Of a DNA stretch of 64,000 nt, positions 1 to 9,554 are shown piece by piece. Under the pieces are notes generated by a model. The model was not told the origin of the DNA. It made no database searches and saw only the letters and a program-made list of their open reading frames with translations. Source of the DNA: Pandoraea sp. ASV26 (lineage in GTDB: Bacteria; Pseudomonadota; Gammaproteobacteria; Burkholderiales; Burkholderiaceae); assembly GCF_016428915.1 (NCBI RefSeq), contig NZ_JAELTP010000017.1, forward strand, positions 1-64,000, given 5' to 3'. Position numbers and translations under genes: made by a program. Every line of letters starts with the position of its first letter. Within the stretch, counting starts at the first letter, position 1.

Positions 1-1
1 C

Positions 2-274
2 ACTGCGCTCGCCAAAGATGCCGAGCGTTTGAAGAAAGCGGAATCCGAGCGCAAGGTCCGCGAGAATTATCAGCAACTGACCCCGCGCGAGCGCGAAGTC
101 ATCACCTACGTCATTGCCGGCCTGCTCAATAAGCAGATCGCTGCACGGATGAACGTGAGCGAAATTACAGCAAAGATTCACCGTGGCGCCGCCATGAAGA
201 AAATGGAAGCGCGCTCGGTTGCCGACCTCGTGCGCAAGACGCAATTGTTGGGCATCACACCGGCGGACGCCTGA
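2..274 (+). CDS. FixJ/NarL-type response regulator, C-terminal part (5' end outside window)
   Basis: The frame is open from base 2 to a TGA at 272-274, so this is the tail of a longer gene. It encodes a LuxR-type helix-turn-helix: the motif LTPREREV is followed by NKQIAARMNVSEITAK, the classic recognition helix region, and ends in DLVRK.QLLG, as in FixJ-type response regulators. The missing N-terminal part would carry the phosphoacceptor receiver domain (family knowledge; not visible here). It is a DNA-binding transcription regulator. An internal TTG at 29 is probably not the real start. A second receiver protein follows in the same direction. Confidence 0.85.
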   Translation, partial: TALAKDAERLKKAESERKVRENYQQLTPREREVITYVIAGLLNKQIAARMNVSEITAKIHRGAAMKKMEARSVADLVRKTQLLGITPADA

Positions 275-410
275 ATTGCGCCGTCGGAACGGACCTCGCA
301 TCGGCACCGTGAAGAGCATACGGTCGTATGATTTCGCTCGCCGCCGGAACGTACTAACCTTTTGGCATAAACACCGCGCAACGCGCTTACGTGGCCCCAA
401 GAGGTCCCTC

Positions 411-797
411 TTGCCCAATCTTAAAGTTGTCTCAATCGTCGATGACGACGAGTCGATCCGAAACTCCACCCAGAGCCTCGTGCGCTCTATGGGGTGGCAG
501 GCGCGCGCGTACGCTTCAGCTGACCAATTCCTCGCAGCGCTTGCCCTGGACGGCGCCCCGTGTCTCGACTGCATCGTTTCCGACATCCAGATGCCGGGCA
601 CCAACGGCCTGCAACTGCTGCAAAAATTGCGAGAAGGTCACTACACTTTTACGATCATCTTCGTCACCGGTTTTTTTTCCGAAGACATTGCGCAAACCGC
701 CATGTCGGAGGGAGCGCTTTGCGTTCTCGAAAAGCCCGTCGATCCTACCCTGCTTTGCGATTGGCTATGCCTCGCGTTGAGCCGCGAAGCTCGCTAA
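411..797 (+). CDS. Stand-alone receiver-domain protein (FixJ receiver-like)
   Basis: About 128 residues, essentially a single receiver domain. It has the acidic pocket VDDDE near the N-terminus, the phosphoacceptor Asp in CIVSDIQMPGTNG, a Thr/Gly segment FVTGF, and the conserved Lys in LEKPVD. No output domain follows. The start is taken as TTG 411 because an AGAGG lies about 6 bases upstream and the receiver fold begins immediately; an upstream in-frame ATG at 219 would overlap the preceding gene. The likely role is phosphotransfer or signal titration next to the response regulator ending at 274. The partner kinase is not in the window. Confidence 0.8.
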   Translation: MPNLKVVSIVDDDESIRNSTQSLVRSMGWQARAYASADQFLAALALDGAPCLDCIVSDIQMPGTNGLQLLQKLREGHYTFTIIFVTGFFSEDIAQTAMSEGALCVLEKPVDPTLLCDWLCLALSREAR

Positions 798-1027
798 CCC
801 CCGGACAATCGTCCAATTGCCGAGGCCGATTCACTTGGCCAACGACGCGGCGTTCTCCCGCAAGACCTCGCGCAACTCATCTGCCTCAACATTCGCCATT
901 GGTTCGCCGTTCGCCCGGCACGAACGGGCCGCAACATCTCATCCCCTAAATGAGGGATGCCGGACCGCCAGACCCTTCGCTATCCTCCCAAAGCAGCAGT
1001 CATAAACAGAGAATCAGGGAGAAAGTC

Positions 1028-2314
1028 ATGGCTCACGAGCGAAACGTCAAACGCAGCGCCATGCTCGCGCTGGGTATTGCGGGCGCGTACGGCCTGCTGG
1101 GCGGCCCCTCGGCACACGCCGAAGGTTGGGTGAGCGTCACCAACCAGGACTGCAAGGTGTGGTCGAACGATCCGTCCGACACCGGTATCACCTGGAGCGC
1201 AACGTGGACCGGCCCTTGCAAGAATGGCTACGCCGACGGGCCGGGCACGGAGGAATGGTTCAAGAACGGGGTTTTCGATCAGCGTATGGAAGGTGAGCTC
1301 AAGCAAGGCAAACGCACTGGCGTCGGCACCTACACGTGGGCGAGCGGCAATCGCTACGAAGGCGCCTTCGTGGACGACGCACGCACCGGCAAGGGAAAGT
1401 TTTTCTGGGTCAACGGCGCGACCTACGAAGGCGATTTCGTCGCAGGCAAGCTCAGCGGCAAAGGCGTCTATGTCTGGGCCGACGGCAAGCGGTATGAAGG
1501 CGACTTTGTCGACGGCGCCATCACCGGTCAGGGCTATCAGGTCGAACCTAACGGCAACACCTACCGCGGTCAGTGGCTCAATGGCAAGTTCAGTGGCCCG
1601 GGCGTCATTACCTTTGCATCCGATGGTGCCGTGCGTGAGGGGTCCTTTGTCGAAGGAAAGCTCTACGACGGGACCGACACCCGGGCCGATGGCACCCTTA
1701 TCGCCACGTATGCCAACGGGGCGCGGACAAGCGCCACATCCTCCAACGACGGCCCCGGCGTGCTGTCTTTCGTCGCCGGCCTGTTGGGAGCCGCGGCACA
1801 AGGCGTCGCAGGCGGCGGCGGACGCAACGCCGCGCAATATCAGGTCGTCGCCACGGCACTGCAAGCGGCGTCGGGAACGCCGTCACCATCGGCGGCCATG
1901 CCCGTTGCGCAGCCGGTGTCGCCGTCAGGAAATTACGGCGGATCGTCCAACGGCAATGCCGCGACCGCCCCACGCAAGACAGTCGCCCCGATCAATGGCT
2001 GCGTCGAACAGGTACGAATTGCGCGCGGCGCCAAAGGCTGGGGTGGCTTTTGGGACATGGAGACCGGCATCAAGAACACGTGCAGCTACACTGTGAACGT
2101 CGCGTGGTGTGTCACGGGGGACAACGCCGGCGATTTCACTGCCCGATGTGAAAAGCAGTACTCGGGCTTTTACGGGCTGGAGCCGGGCCAACAGATATCG
2201 ATGCAAACCGACCGGTTCGGCACCTTGCAAACGCTCATCTGCAAAGAGCCGGCGCGGCCGCTCAACATCACGTGGAGCGGCACCCGCTTTACCGGGCAGT
2301 GCGTGCTTCTGTGA
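1028..2314 (+). CDS. Secreted MORN-repeat protein with Cys-rich C-terminal domain
   Basis: 428 residues. A signal peptide ends about residue 31 (SAHA/EG). Residues about 86-230 hold some six MORN units of the type YEG.F..GK..GKG.Y.W.DG. A low-complexity Gly/Ala/Pro/Ser linker (about 240-320) leads to a C-terminal domain (about 324-428) with six cysteines, suggesting disulfides in the periplasm. The start ATG has GGGAGAAAG just upstream. MORN repeats are usually membrane- or polymer-associated surfaces; no enzymatic motif is visible and I cannot assign a function. It stands alone, with a hairpin after its stop. Confidence 0.85.
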   Translation: MAHERNVKRSAMLALGIAGAYGLLGGPSAHAEGWVSVTNQDCKVWSNDPSDTGITWSATWTGPCKNGYADGPGTEEWFKNGVFDQRMEGELKQGKRTGVGTYTWASGNRYEGAFVDDARTGKGKFFWVNGATYEGDFVAGKLSGKGVYVWADGKRYEGDFVDGAITGQGYQVEPNGNTYRGQWLNGKFSGPGVITFASDGAVREGSFVEGKLYDGTDTRADGTLIATYANGARTSATSSNDGPGVLSFVAGLLGAAAQGVAGGGGRNAAQYQVVATALQAASGTPSPSAAMPVAQPVSPSGNYGGSSNGNAATAPRKTVAPINGCVEQVRIARGAKGWGGFWDMETGIKNTCSYTVNVAWCVTGDNAGDFTARCEKQYSGFYGLEPGQQISMQTDRFGTLQTLICKEPARPLNITWSGTRFTGQCVLL

Positions 2315-2346
2315 ACCAAGGCGCCTGTCAAGGTGCCGGAAATGAC

Positions 2347-2380
2347 GAGCGGTGCAACCGGACAACCCGTTGCACCGCTC
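2347..2380. terminator. Stem-loop between convergent genes
   Basis: A perfect 12-bp inverted repeat, GAGCGGTGCAAC (2347-2358) and GTTGCACCGCTC (2369-2380), with a 10-nt loop, sits between the ends of the MORN gene and mmsA. Neither side has a clear T-tract, so termination is inferred from position and stem quality. Confidence 0.5.
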
Positions 2381-2410
2381 ACGCCTTCCTCTCGCCGTAA
2401 GACTGACGCG

Positions 2411-3922
2411 TTACTTCGCCGTCGGCATCGCAAACTCGGCGCCCTTTTCGGTGCTCTCCGGCCAGCGCTGCATGATGGATTTTTGCTTGGTGTAGAAGCG
2501 CACGCCCTCTTCGCCGTAGGCGTGCATGTCACCGAACAAGCTGCGCTTCCAGCCGCCGAAGCCGTGCCATGCCATCGGCACCGGAATCGGCACGTTGATG
2601 CCGACCATGCCCACTTCGATACGGCGACCGAATTCGCGTGCGATATGGCCGTCGCGCGTGTAGCAGGCCACGCCATTGCCGAACTCGTGAGCATTGATCA
2701 GATCGACGGCTTCGGTGAAGTCCTTCACGCGCACGCACGCCAGCACCGGCCCGAAGATCTCTTCCTTGTAGATGCGCATTTGCGGCGTGACGTGATCGAA
2801 CAGCGTGCCGCCCGTGAAGAAGCCCGCCTCATGGCCCGGCACCTTCAGGCCGCGACCGTCCACCACCAGTTTGGCGCCCTCTTCCACACCCAGCGCGATG
2901 TAGCTCTCGATACGCTCGAGCGCTTGCCGGGTGACGATCGGGCCCATCTCGGCGTCCGGCTCCATGCCGTTCTTGATGACCAGCGTACGGGCGCGCTCGG
3001 CCAGTCGATCCATGATCTTGTCGGCAACATCGCCGACCAGCACCGCCACCGAGATCGCCATGCAGCGCTCCCCTGCCGAGCCGTAGCCCGCGCCGACCAG
3101 CGCGTCGATGGCCTGATCGAGATCGGCGTCCGGCATCACGACCATGTGATTCTTCGCACCGCCCAGCGCCTGCACGCGCTTGCCGTGCTTGGCACCGGTC
3201 TCGTAAATGTAGTTCGCAATCGGGGTCGAGCCGACGAAGCTGATCGCCTTGACGTCGGCATGCGTGAGCAGCGCGTCGACCACGACCTTGTCGCCCTGCA
3301 CCACGTTGAAAATGCCGTCCGGCAAGCCTGCCTGCTTGAGCAGGTCGGCCATGAACAACGATGCCGACGGATCGCGCTCGCTCGGCTTCAGAACGAACGC
3401 GTTACCGGCTGCAATCGCCACCGGGAACATCCAGCACGGCACCATGCACGGGAAGTTGAACGGCGTGATGCCCGCAACGACACCCAGCGCCTGACGCGTC
3501 GTCCAGTTATCGATGCCCGTCGACACCTGCTCGGTGTAGTCGCCCTTGAGCAACTGTGGAATGCCGCAAGCGAATTCGATCACGTCGATGCCACGCGACA
3601 CCTCGCCCTGCGCATCCGAGAACACCTTGCCGTGTTCGGCGGTAATGATCGCGGCGAGTTCGTCGCGGTGCTTGTTCATCAATTCGAGGAACTTCAGCAT
3701 GACGCGCGCACGGCGAATGGCCGGCGTATCGCTCCATGCGGGGAACGCCGCCTTGGCGCTTGCCACGGCGGCATCGACGTCGGCGACACCCCCCAGCACC
3801 AATTGACGCGCACTGGCGCCGGTCGCCGGATTGAAGACCGGCTGAGTCCGCTCGCTGTTCCCCTTCACGCGCTGGCCATTGATGTAGTGCAGCACGTCGG
3901 CAGTATCGTTGAACGCTTGCAT
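2411..3922 (-). CDS. mmsA: Methylmalonate-semialdehyde dehydrogenase (CoA-acylating)
   Basis: 503 residues, the usual length of the family. It converts methylmalonate semialdehyde or malonate semialdehyde with CoA and NAD+ to propionyl-CoA or acetyl-CoA, in valine, beta-alanine and inositol breakdown (family knowledge). Aldehyde dehydrogenase signatures are present: [12 protein letters not shown], the NAD-binding [17 protein letters not shown], and the catalytic Cys (about residue 287) in GERCMAIS, the form typical of the MmsA branch. Lone gene, divergent from a LysR regulator 108 bp away, so that regulator is the obvious candidate controller. No mmsB is next to it. Confidence 0.93.
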   Translation of the reverse strand: MQAFNDTADVLHYINGQRVKGNSERTQPVFNPATGASARQLVLGGVADVDAAVASAKAAFPAWSDTPAIRRARVMLKFLELMNKHRDELAAIITAEHGKVFSDAQGEVSRGIDVIEFACGIPQLLKGDYTEQVSTGIDNWTTRQALGVVAGITPFNFPCMVPCWMFPVAIAAGNAFVLKPSERDPSASLFMADLLKQAGLPDGIFNVVQGDKVVVDALLTHADVKAISFVGSTPIANYIYETGAKHGKRVQALGGAKNHMVVMPDADLDQAIDALVGAGYGSAGERCMAISVAVLVGDVADKIMDRLAERARTLVIKNGMEPDAEMGPIVTRQALERIESYIALGVEEGAKLVVDGRGLKVPGHEAGFFTGGTLFDHVTPQMRIYKEEIFGPVLACVRVKDFTEAVDLINAHEFGNGVACYTRDGHIAREFGRRIEVGMVGINVPIPVPMAWHGFGGWKRSLFGDMHAYGEEGVRFYTKQKSIMQRWPESTEKGAEFAMPTAK

Positions 3923-4030
3923 TTCGACTCCTCAGGAATGGATGAACATGCCAGCAGTGTATGAACCACCAGGGACGAAGCATAGGCGCTATTATTGAAT
4001 TTATTGTTTACGCTGGCGAACAATCGACTC

Positions 4031-4972
4031 ATGGATTCAGAAAAAATTGAAGGCCTGTGGACGCACCTTCACTGGCTGACGGTGCTCGCCGAGCAGGGTA
4101 GCTTTACGGCGGCGGCAGCCCGGCTGGGCGTGAGCAAGGCCGCGATGAGTCAGCGCATTGCAGAACTGGAACGCGCGGCCGGCGTGTCTCTGGTGCAGCG
4201 CACAACACGTAGCGTGCGCTTCACCGAGGCGGGGCAACAGCTCGTCGATGACACGCGCAGCCAGTACGACCATATCGCGACCAGTTTTTCGAATCTGCGC
4301 GATCGGGCCGGCGAGGCGAGAGGGTTGATTCGCGTGACGGCGCCGGTGGCCCTCGGGCGGCAGCAGGTAATCCCGAGGCTGTCGCGCTTCCTGCGCGAGC
4401 ACCCCGAGGTTCGCGTGCAACTCGACTTGTCCGACCGACTGAGTTCGATTGCCTCGGAGGGCTTCGATCTCGCCATCCGGCACAGCACGAACGCGCCCGA
4501 GACGCATGTGGCCTGGAAGCTGTGCGACTCGCGCTCGCTCATCGTCGCCACGCGCGCCTATCTGAAGCGGCGCGGCACGCCTGCCTCGCCGTTGGACCTT
4601 GCGACACACGATTGCCTCGCCTACCCGCGCACGCAGACCGCCAACACCTGGTCGTTCGAGCACGGCACAGCGAGAAAATCGGCGGCGGGTCCGGTGACGG
4701 TCAACGTCAACGGACCGGTGGCCGCGAATAACAGCGAGGCGCTGCGCGATGCCGCGCTGGACGATCTGGGCATCGCGCTCGTGCCCGATTTCACGGCGCA
4801 GGCGGCCGTTCGCGCTGGCAAGCTGGTGGTGTTATTGCCCGAATGGCGTCCGGTCGGCGCGTTTGCCGAGCGGATCTATGTGGTGCGCCCCTATGCGCCG
4901 CATGTGCCTAGGGCTGTCAAGCTGTTCGTCGACTACCTGCGCAGTGCGTTTACCGATGGATTTCCCTGCTAG
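4031..4972 (+). CDS. LysR-family transcriptional regulator
   Basis: 313 residues from ATG 4031. The N-terminal winged helix reads FTAAAARLGVSKAAMSQRIAELE.AAGVSLVQRTTRSVRFTEAG, followed by a substrate-binding domain with GFDLAIRHS and the C-terminal DDLGIALVP typical of the CrgA/PA-type LysR group. An in-frame TTG at 3995 is possible but the LysR fold does not need it. It is divergent from mmsA and may regulate it. The AT-rich intergenic (about 3985-4025) contains repeated ATTATTGAATTTATTG-like sequence suited to LysR binding. Confidence 0.88.
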   Translation: MDSEKIEGLWTHLHWLTVLAEQGSFTAAAARLGVSKAAMSQRIAELERAAGVSLVQRTTRSVRFTEAGQQLVDDTRSQYDHIATSFSNLRDRAGEARGLIRVTAPVALGRQQVIPRLSRFLREHPEVRVQLDLSDRLSSIASEGFDLAIRHSTNAPETHVAWKLCDSRSLIVATRAYLKRRGTPASPLDLATHDCLAYPRTQTANTWSFEHGTARKSAAGPVTVNVNGPVAANNSEALRDAALDDLGIALVPDFTAQAAVRAGKLVVLLPEWRPVGAFAERIYVVRPYAPHVPRAVKLFVDYLRSAFTDGFPC

Positions 4973-5155
4973 GCGTTCGGGCTTGCCCGGTGCAAGCGCG
5001 CCGGGGTTCAGTGCGTTCGTCAATGCCTTCGGTGGCATACTGGCGGCTGAGTCCGGCCTCCCTCCACCTATTCAGTAAGGTCCAAGTTGCGGATCAGATC
5101 AGGCACCTCATCCCGCGCGCCGAACACCATCGAACGGCATTCGCCCCTACGCATC

Positions 5156-6493
5156 GTGTCGTGGAAATCGCTCAGATCGAGCGTTGCCGCAATGATCGGG
5201 CTGTCGATACTGGGCACGGCCATCGGTGCGCCCGTCTCGCAGGCACCAACCGCCGCCCCCATGACGGCAGCGCAGTCCGACCCGCGCGCGCTGGGTTGGA
5301 TGACAGGTTTCCCGCCGCCCGACGACAAAGCCGTTCGCTTCACCGATGGCGATTACTTCGCGTTCCCGAAGTCGCGGTGGACGGTGTGTCATTTCCGCGA
5401 ACTCATGCCAACGGTCGGCGTACCGCGCGGTCCGGGCGCGGCCGTGCCCTTCGCACGAAAACTCGATGCGGGCATCGACGCCGTCACCTTCACGCCGCTC
5501 GGTGGCGACAAGCCGATGACCTGGCGAGACGCGTTCGACGCCAACTACACCGACGGGATCATCGTGTTGCACAAGGGCAAAGTGGTCTATGAGCGCTACG
5601 CGGGCTGTCTCGACGCTAACGGGCAACACGGCGCGATGTCGGTGACCAAATCGCTGACGGGCCTGCTCGGTGAAATCCTCGTCGCGGAAGGCGTCATCGA
5701 CGACACGGCACGGGTCGACACCCTCATTCCCGAGTTGGGCAAAAGTGGCTTCGGCGACGCCACCGTTCGGCAGGTCATGGATATGACAACCGGCCTTCAG
5801 TACAGCGAAGACTACAGCGATCCCGATTCAGAAGTCTGGCGCTATGCGGCGGCGGGAAGCCCGCTTCCCCGCCCGCCGGATTACACCGGGCCGCGAACCT
5901 ATTGGGAGTATCTGGAAACCGTGCGCAAACAGGGCGAGCACGGCACCGCGTTTGCCTACAAGACGATCAACACCGACACGCTGGGGTGGATCATCTCGCG
6001 CAAGACCGGTAAGTCGGTGGCCGAATTGCTCGACCAGCGAATCTGGCGGCGTATGGGTGCCGAGCAAGACGGCTACTACACCGTCGACTCGCTTGGCACG
6101 CCCTATGCCGGCGGAGGTTTCAATGCCGGGCTGCGCGACATGGCGCGGATCGGCGAACTGATGCTCGAAGGTGGGACCATCAACGGCAAGCGGCTGGTGC
6201 CCAGGCAGGCGATCGACCACATTCGTGCCGGGGGTGACAAGGCCGCCTTCGCAAAAGCGGGCTATGGCCTGCTCAAGGGGTGGAGCTACACCGGCATGTG
6301 GTGGATCTCGCACAACGATCACGGGGCGTTCATGGCGCGTGGCGTGCACGGCCAAGCGATCTACGTCGATCCCGCCGCGCAAATGGTGATTGCGCGTTTC
6401 GCATCGCACCCCACCGCAAGCAACGCGGCGAACGACCCGACCTCGTTGCCAGCCTATCAGGCAGTGGCCGCGTATCTGATGACCCGCCCATAG
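5156..6493 (+). CDS. Secreted serine hydrolase, beta-lactamase (class C/EstB) family
   Basis: About 445 residues from GTG 5156. The family motifs of penicillin-recognising hydrolases are present: SVTK (Ser nucleophile and Lys), a Tyr-containing YKTINTD in place of Y-x-N, and a C-terminal HG.H/G region. A hydrophobic stretch MIGLSILGTAIGA near the N-terminus suggests export. The start is uncertain: TTG 5087 has a better ribosome site (AAGG) but gives a very long basic N-region. The real substrate is unknown; these proteins include esterases and peptidases as well as beta-lactamases. The methyltransferase gene follows after 28 bp, probably in one operon. Confidence 0.8.
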   Translation: MSWKSLRSSVAAMIGLSILGTAIGAPVSQAPTAAPMTAAQSDPRALGWMTGFPPPDDKAVRFTDGDYFAFPKSRWTVCHFRELMPTVGVPRGPGAAVPFARKLDAGIDAVTFTPLGGDKPMTWRDAFDANYTDGIIVLHKGKVVYERYAGCLDANGQHGAMSVTKSLTGLLGEILVAEGVIDDTARVDTLIPELGKSGFGDATVRQVMDMTTGLQYSEDYSDPDSEVWRYAAAGSPLPRPPDYTGPRTYWEYLETVRKQGEHGTAFAYKTINTDTLGWIISRKTGKSVAELLDQRIWRRMGAEQDGYYTVDSLGTPYAGGGFNAGLRDMARIGELMLEGGTINGKRLVPRQAIDHIRAGGDKAAFAKAGYGLLKGWSYTGMWWISHNDHGAFMARGVHGQAIYVDPAAQMVIARFASHPTASNAANDPTSLPAYQAVAAYLMTRP

Positions 6494-6521
6494 TGCGCAC
6501 GCAAGAGGTATTGGCATTCCC

Positions 6522-7154
6522 ATGAAACTCACGTCTCACGATCTCAAACAAATCAGTACCGGTACCTTGCAGCACTACAACGCGAATGCCGACGACTTCC
6601 GCGAAGGCACGCGCGATCACGACGTTACGCAAAACATCGCGGCGTTGTTGCGTCATATCGAAGTCGCGCCGCCGTTCACGATTCTCGATTTCGGTTGTGG
6701 GCCGGGCCGAGACCTCAAGACGTTCACCGCAATGGGCCATTGCGCGGTCGGTCTCGATGGTGCCGAGCGTTTCGTCGCGATGGCTCGCGAGGACACCGGT
6801 TGCGAAGTATTGCAGCAGGATTTTCTGCACCTCGATCTGCCGGACGCGCGCTTTGACGGCATTTTCGCCAATGCGGTGCTGTTTCATCTCCCGAGTCAGA
6901 ATCTGCCGCGCGTGCTCGGGCAATTGCATGCGACGCTCAAGCCCGGCGGCGTGCTGTTCAGTTCCAACCCGCGCGGCGCGAATCAGGAGGGCTGGCATGA
7001 CGGCCGCTACGGCACCTTCCATGACATCGAAGCGTGGCGCCGATACATGACGCATGCCGGCTTCGTCGAACTCGAACACTATTACCGCCCCGACGGCTTG
7101 CCGCTGGCGCAGCGACCCTGGCTCGCGAGCGTCTGGCGCAAGCCGGTTATCTGA
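6522..7154 (+). CDS. Class I SAM-dependent methyltransferase
   Basis: 210 residues. The SAM-binding motif I is ILDFGCGPGRDL, with the acidic residue of motif II in VGLDGAE and a methyltransferase-11-like LHATLKPGGVLFSSNP later. It transfers a methyl group to an unidentified small molecule; no lipid- or tRNA-specific signature is visible. It sits 28 bp after the serine hydrolase and in the same direction, so the two are probably co-transcribed. Confidence 0.85.
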   Translation: MKLTSHDLKQISTGTLQHYNANADDFREGTRDHDVTQNIAALLRHIEVAPPFTILDFGCGPGRDLKTFTAMGHCAVGLDGAERFVAMAREDTGCEVLQQDFLHLDLPDARFDGIFANAVLFHLPSQNLPRVLGQLHATLKPGGVLFSSNPRGANQEGWHDGRYGTFHDIEAWRRYMTHAGFVELEHYYRPDGLPLAQRPWLASVWRKPVI

Positions 7155-7234
7155 GACGCCGGCGGAATCCCCGCCGCGTCCATCCCCCGACACCATGCCC
7201 CGTTGAAACGACACGGCAGACCTTGGAGATTTGA

Positions 7235-8038
7235 ATGGCGACTCACGACAGGCTGCATCCGCTACGTCCTTTCCTGAAGAATTGGGTTTGGGAGCATGGC
7301 CGAATCGGCACCCGCTATCTGGACTGCGCCGACGGCGAAATCAAGTTCGACGAAGGCAAGAAGTCGCACTTTGCGGCCGAAGCCTATTTTTACGTTCCGC
7401 TAGAGGAGAACGCTGCCGATGACGCGTCCGTGGAGGGCCCATCGATTCAGGAGGCGGGGCTGGCACGCTTTCTGAAGGCTGCACAGTTAGGCAAGCCGGA
7501 AGAAGCCGGCTCGGTTGCCGAAGTTCAGCGCGCAGTCGCTGACTGTGTGGATCTGGGACTGTTCAGCGCCTATCAGCCGGCCGCCCGCGAGGCCCTTGCC
7601 CGCTATGCCCAAGAGCCCATGTTCGAGGACGAAATCCGTGCTGCCGTGATTGAGGACATCCGGCGTGTCTACGTGGGCATGCGAGCGCAACTGGCTTTGT
7701 ACGATTTCAGTGTGCTTTACGGCTTGCCCACGCCGCTGCTCATCGGCGACGCGCCGTTCATCGACTGGCGCGCGCTCCCCAGCCCGGCTCTGCCCCTCGT
7801 ATCGCTGCCGCTTGGCCCGCACTGCCTGCTCGTGGGCGCGCCCTCGGGCAGAAAGAGTCGCATGGGCCCGATCGTCTGGAAGGCGGCCGCTGCGATGGGG
7901 CCGCTCAAAGATCACAACCGCCACATCGTTGAACAGGCACGCCTGTGGCTTGTCGCCACGACCGACGACGCACTTGCCGCCGTACAAAGCCGCTTTGCCC
8001 CGGCCCAGAGCGACAAGCCGGAGGACGCGAAGCGTTGA
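7235..8038 (+). CDS. Uncharacterised protein, possibly DUF4238-like
   Basis: 267 residues, start ATG with GGAG about 7 bases upstream. No signal peptide or membrane segment is apparent. The segment LYGLPTPLLIGDAPFIDWR followed by PLVSLPLGPHCLLVG resembles the middle of DUF4238-type proteins (self/phage-defence-like unknowns), but the match is from memory and weak. The N-terminal WVWEHGRIGTRYLD and an acidic tail stand out. It is convergent with a LysR gene 7 bp away and 80 bp after the methyltransferase. I do not recognise its function. Confidence 0.7.
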   Translation: MATHDRLHPLRPFLKNWVWEHGRIGTRYLDCADGEIKFDEGKKSHFAAEAYFYVPLEENAADDASVEGPSIQEAGLARFLKAAQLGKPEEAGSVAEVQRAVADCVDLGLFSAYQPAAREALARYAQEPMFEDEIRAAVIEDIRRVYVGMRAQLALYDFSVLYGLPTPLLIGDAPFIDWRALPSPALPLVSLPLGPHCLLVGAPSGRKSRMGPIVWKAAAAMGPLKDHNRHIVEQARLWLVATTDDALAAVQSRFAPAQSDKPEDAKR

Positions 8039-8045
8039 CACACGG

Positions 8046-8903
8046 CTAGCCGCGCACCGCGCTCCTGAACGCTGCGGCGAGCGCCGCGAGTGCATCGCGC
8101 GCTCGACCGTCCCTGACCCTCGTGTGGAGCAGTATCGGCAGGCGCGGCAAATCGGGAAGCCCGAGTTTGTCGCCGACCTCAACGGCACCGAACGGCACCA
8201 TGCGCGGAGACAGCGCGGCAACGCCGAGACCTGCCATGACGGCCGCAGCAACGGTCATTACACCGCCGCCCACAAATACTTCAGTCCAGGGAATGCTTGC
8301 GGAATCGAGAAGCTGCTCGGCCATCGCTCGCACACCACAGGGTTCCGCCATCGTGGCGAGAGGCAGGGGCTCTCCCGCACGAGGCTGCCAGCCCGGCATG
8401 GCGAACCAGCCAAACTTCTCCTCGGTAATCACCTCGCCGTCGCTTCGCCCGGTGTGCAGACGAACGATCACCGTATCCAGCTCTCTCCTGTCGAAGCTCT
8501 GAAGAAGATCGCTCGACGATCCGATCCGGATGTCCATCACCAGTTGCGCATCCTGCGCGTTCATACGCGCGATCAACGCGGGAAGTTCCGGCCCGGCGAC
8601 ATGGTCGCTTATGCCGATGGCAAGCCGCTGCCGGGACTCGGCAACCACGCAGAGCGCGCGGTCGTGAACCGCCAGAAGCTCTCGCGCGTGCTCGAGGAAG
8701 GCCGTACCCCGCGCCGAGAGTTCCACATACCGAGGCGTTCGCTCAACGAGCCGGAAGCCGAGCCTGTCCTCGAGTCGCTTGAGTTTCAGGCTGACGGCGG
8801 CCTGAGTGGTCTGCAAGGCTTCGGCCGCACGCGTGAAGCTGCCGAGTTCGGCAATGCGAACGAAGGCTTTCACGGCATCTAAGTCCAGAGAATGCCCAGT
8901 CAT
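8046..8903 (-). CDS. LysR-family transcriptional regulator
   Basis: 285 residues. The winged helix is near the N-terminus (LDLDAVKAFVRIAELGSFTRAAEAL, then TQAAVSLKLKRLEDRLGFRLVERTPR), and the effector domain contains VAAAVMAGLGVAALSPRMV. It is divergent from a small tautomerase gene, the standard arrangement for a LysR regulator and its target. Its start codon lies inside an inverted repeat, so autoregulation is likely. Confidence 0.88.
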   Translation of the reverse strand: MTGHSLDLDAVKAFVRIAELGSFTRAAEALQTTQAAVSLKLKRLEDRLGFRLVERTPRYVELSARGTAFLEHARELLAVHDRALCVVAESRQRLAIGISDHVAGPELPALIARMNAQDAQLVMDIRIGSSSDLLQSFDRRELDTVIVRLHTGRSDGEVITEEKFGWFAMPGWQPRAGEPLPLATMAEPCGVRAMAEQLLDSASIPWTEVFVGGGVMTVAAAVMAGLGVAALSPRMVPFGAVEVGDKLGLPDLPRLPILLHTRVRDGRARDALAALAAAFRSAVRG

Positions 8904-8925
8904 TTCAAATTGTTATTATTGAAAT
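8902..8925. promoter_or_regulatory. LysR-type operator candidate
   Basis: ATTTCAA (8902-8908) and TTGAAAT (8919-8925) form a perfect 7-bp inverted repeat with a 10-bp spacer in an AT-rich patch. It overlaps the lysR start codon and lies about 65 bp upstream of the tautomerase gene. Confidence 0.5.
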
Positions 8926-8987
8926 AAAGATACATAGATTATCAGAATAGATACTATGGAACGACACCACTGAAAACGGAGTTCAAG

Positions 8988-9368
8988 ATGCCGCTGACTC
9001 ACATCTCGTTGCGTACTGGAAAGACGGAAACCTACAGGCAGGCAATCTGCGATGGCGTTTATCGTGCGATGCGCGAAACATTCAATGTGCCGGAGGACGA
9101 CCAGTTCATGGCCATCACTGAGCATGATGCGGCAAACTTCCGCTACAGCATGACTTACCTTGGCGTGGCGCGGAGCGACGACCTTGTGTTCATCCAGATC
9201 ACCGCGAACAACACGCGGACGGTGGATCAGAAAAAGGCGCTGTTTCGGCGGATTGCGGCGTTACTCAGCGATAGCCCCGGCATTCGACAGGAGGACGTGT
9301 TCGTGAATCTGATCGAGGTCGAGAAAGAGAATTGGTCACTCGGCAACGGCGTCGCACATTACGCCTGA
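8988..9368 (+). CDS. Tautomerase-family small protein
   Basis: 126 residues beginning Met-Pro-Leu-Thr; the Pro exposed after Met removal is the catalytic base of the 4-oxalocrotonate tautomerase/MIF superfamily. Later NNTRTVDQKKALFRRIAALL and EDVFVNLIEVEKENWSLGNG match the long tautomerase group seen beside LysR genes. The substrate is unknown, probably a keto-enol intermediate of aromatic or unsaturated acid degradation. Divergent from the LysR gene at 8903. Confidence 0.85.
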   Translation: MPLTHISLRTGKTETYRQAICDGVYRAMRETFNVPEDDQFMAITEHDAANFRYSMTYLGVARSDDLVFIQITANNTRTVDQKKALFRRIAALLSDSPGIRQEDVFVNLIEVEKENWSLGNGVAHYA

Positions 9369-9554
9369 GCGAGTCCCATTCGATGCGGCGGCGATTCCCG
9401 ACATGCCAGCGTCGGTGATTCGCCGCCAACGACCTCTGGGAAGATCCGCTAGGGCACCCCGGGAGAAACCGGGTTGCTTGCGTTGTGGAGCCGCCTGCTC
9501 AGGGCGCACGGCACACGGCAGCATGCCGCTGACGAGCGCTGAGACAACGTTGGC

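Noticed and set aside
2333-3964. 543-residue open frame opposite mmsA
   Set aside because: Antisense shadow of a well-recognised gene; composition rich in Arg/His/Asp as expected from reading high-GC codons backwards, no family resemblance.
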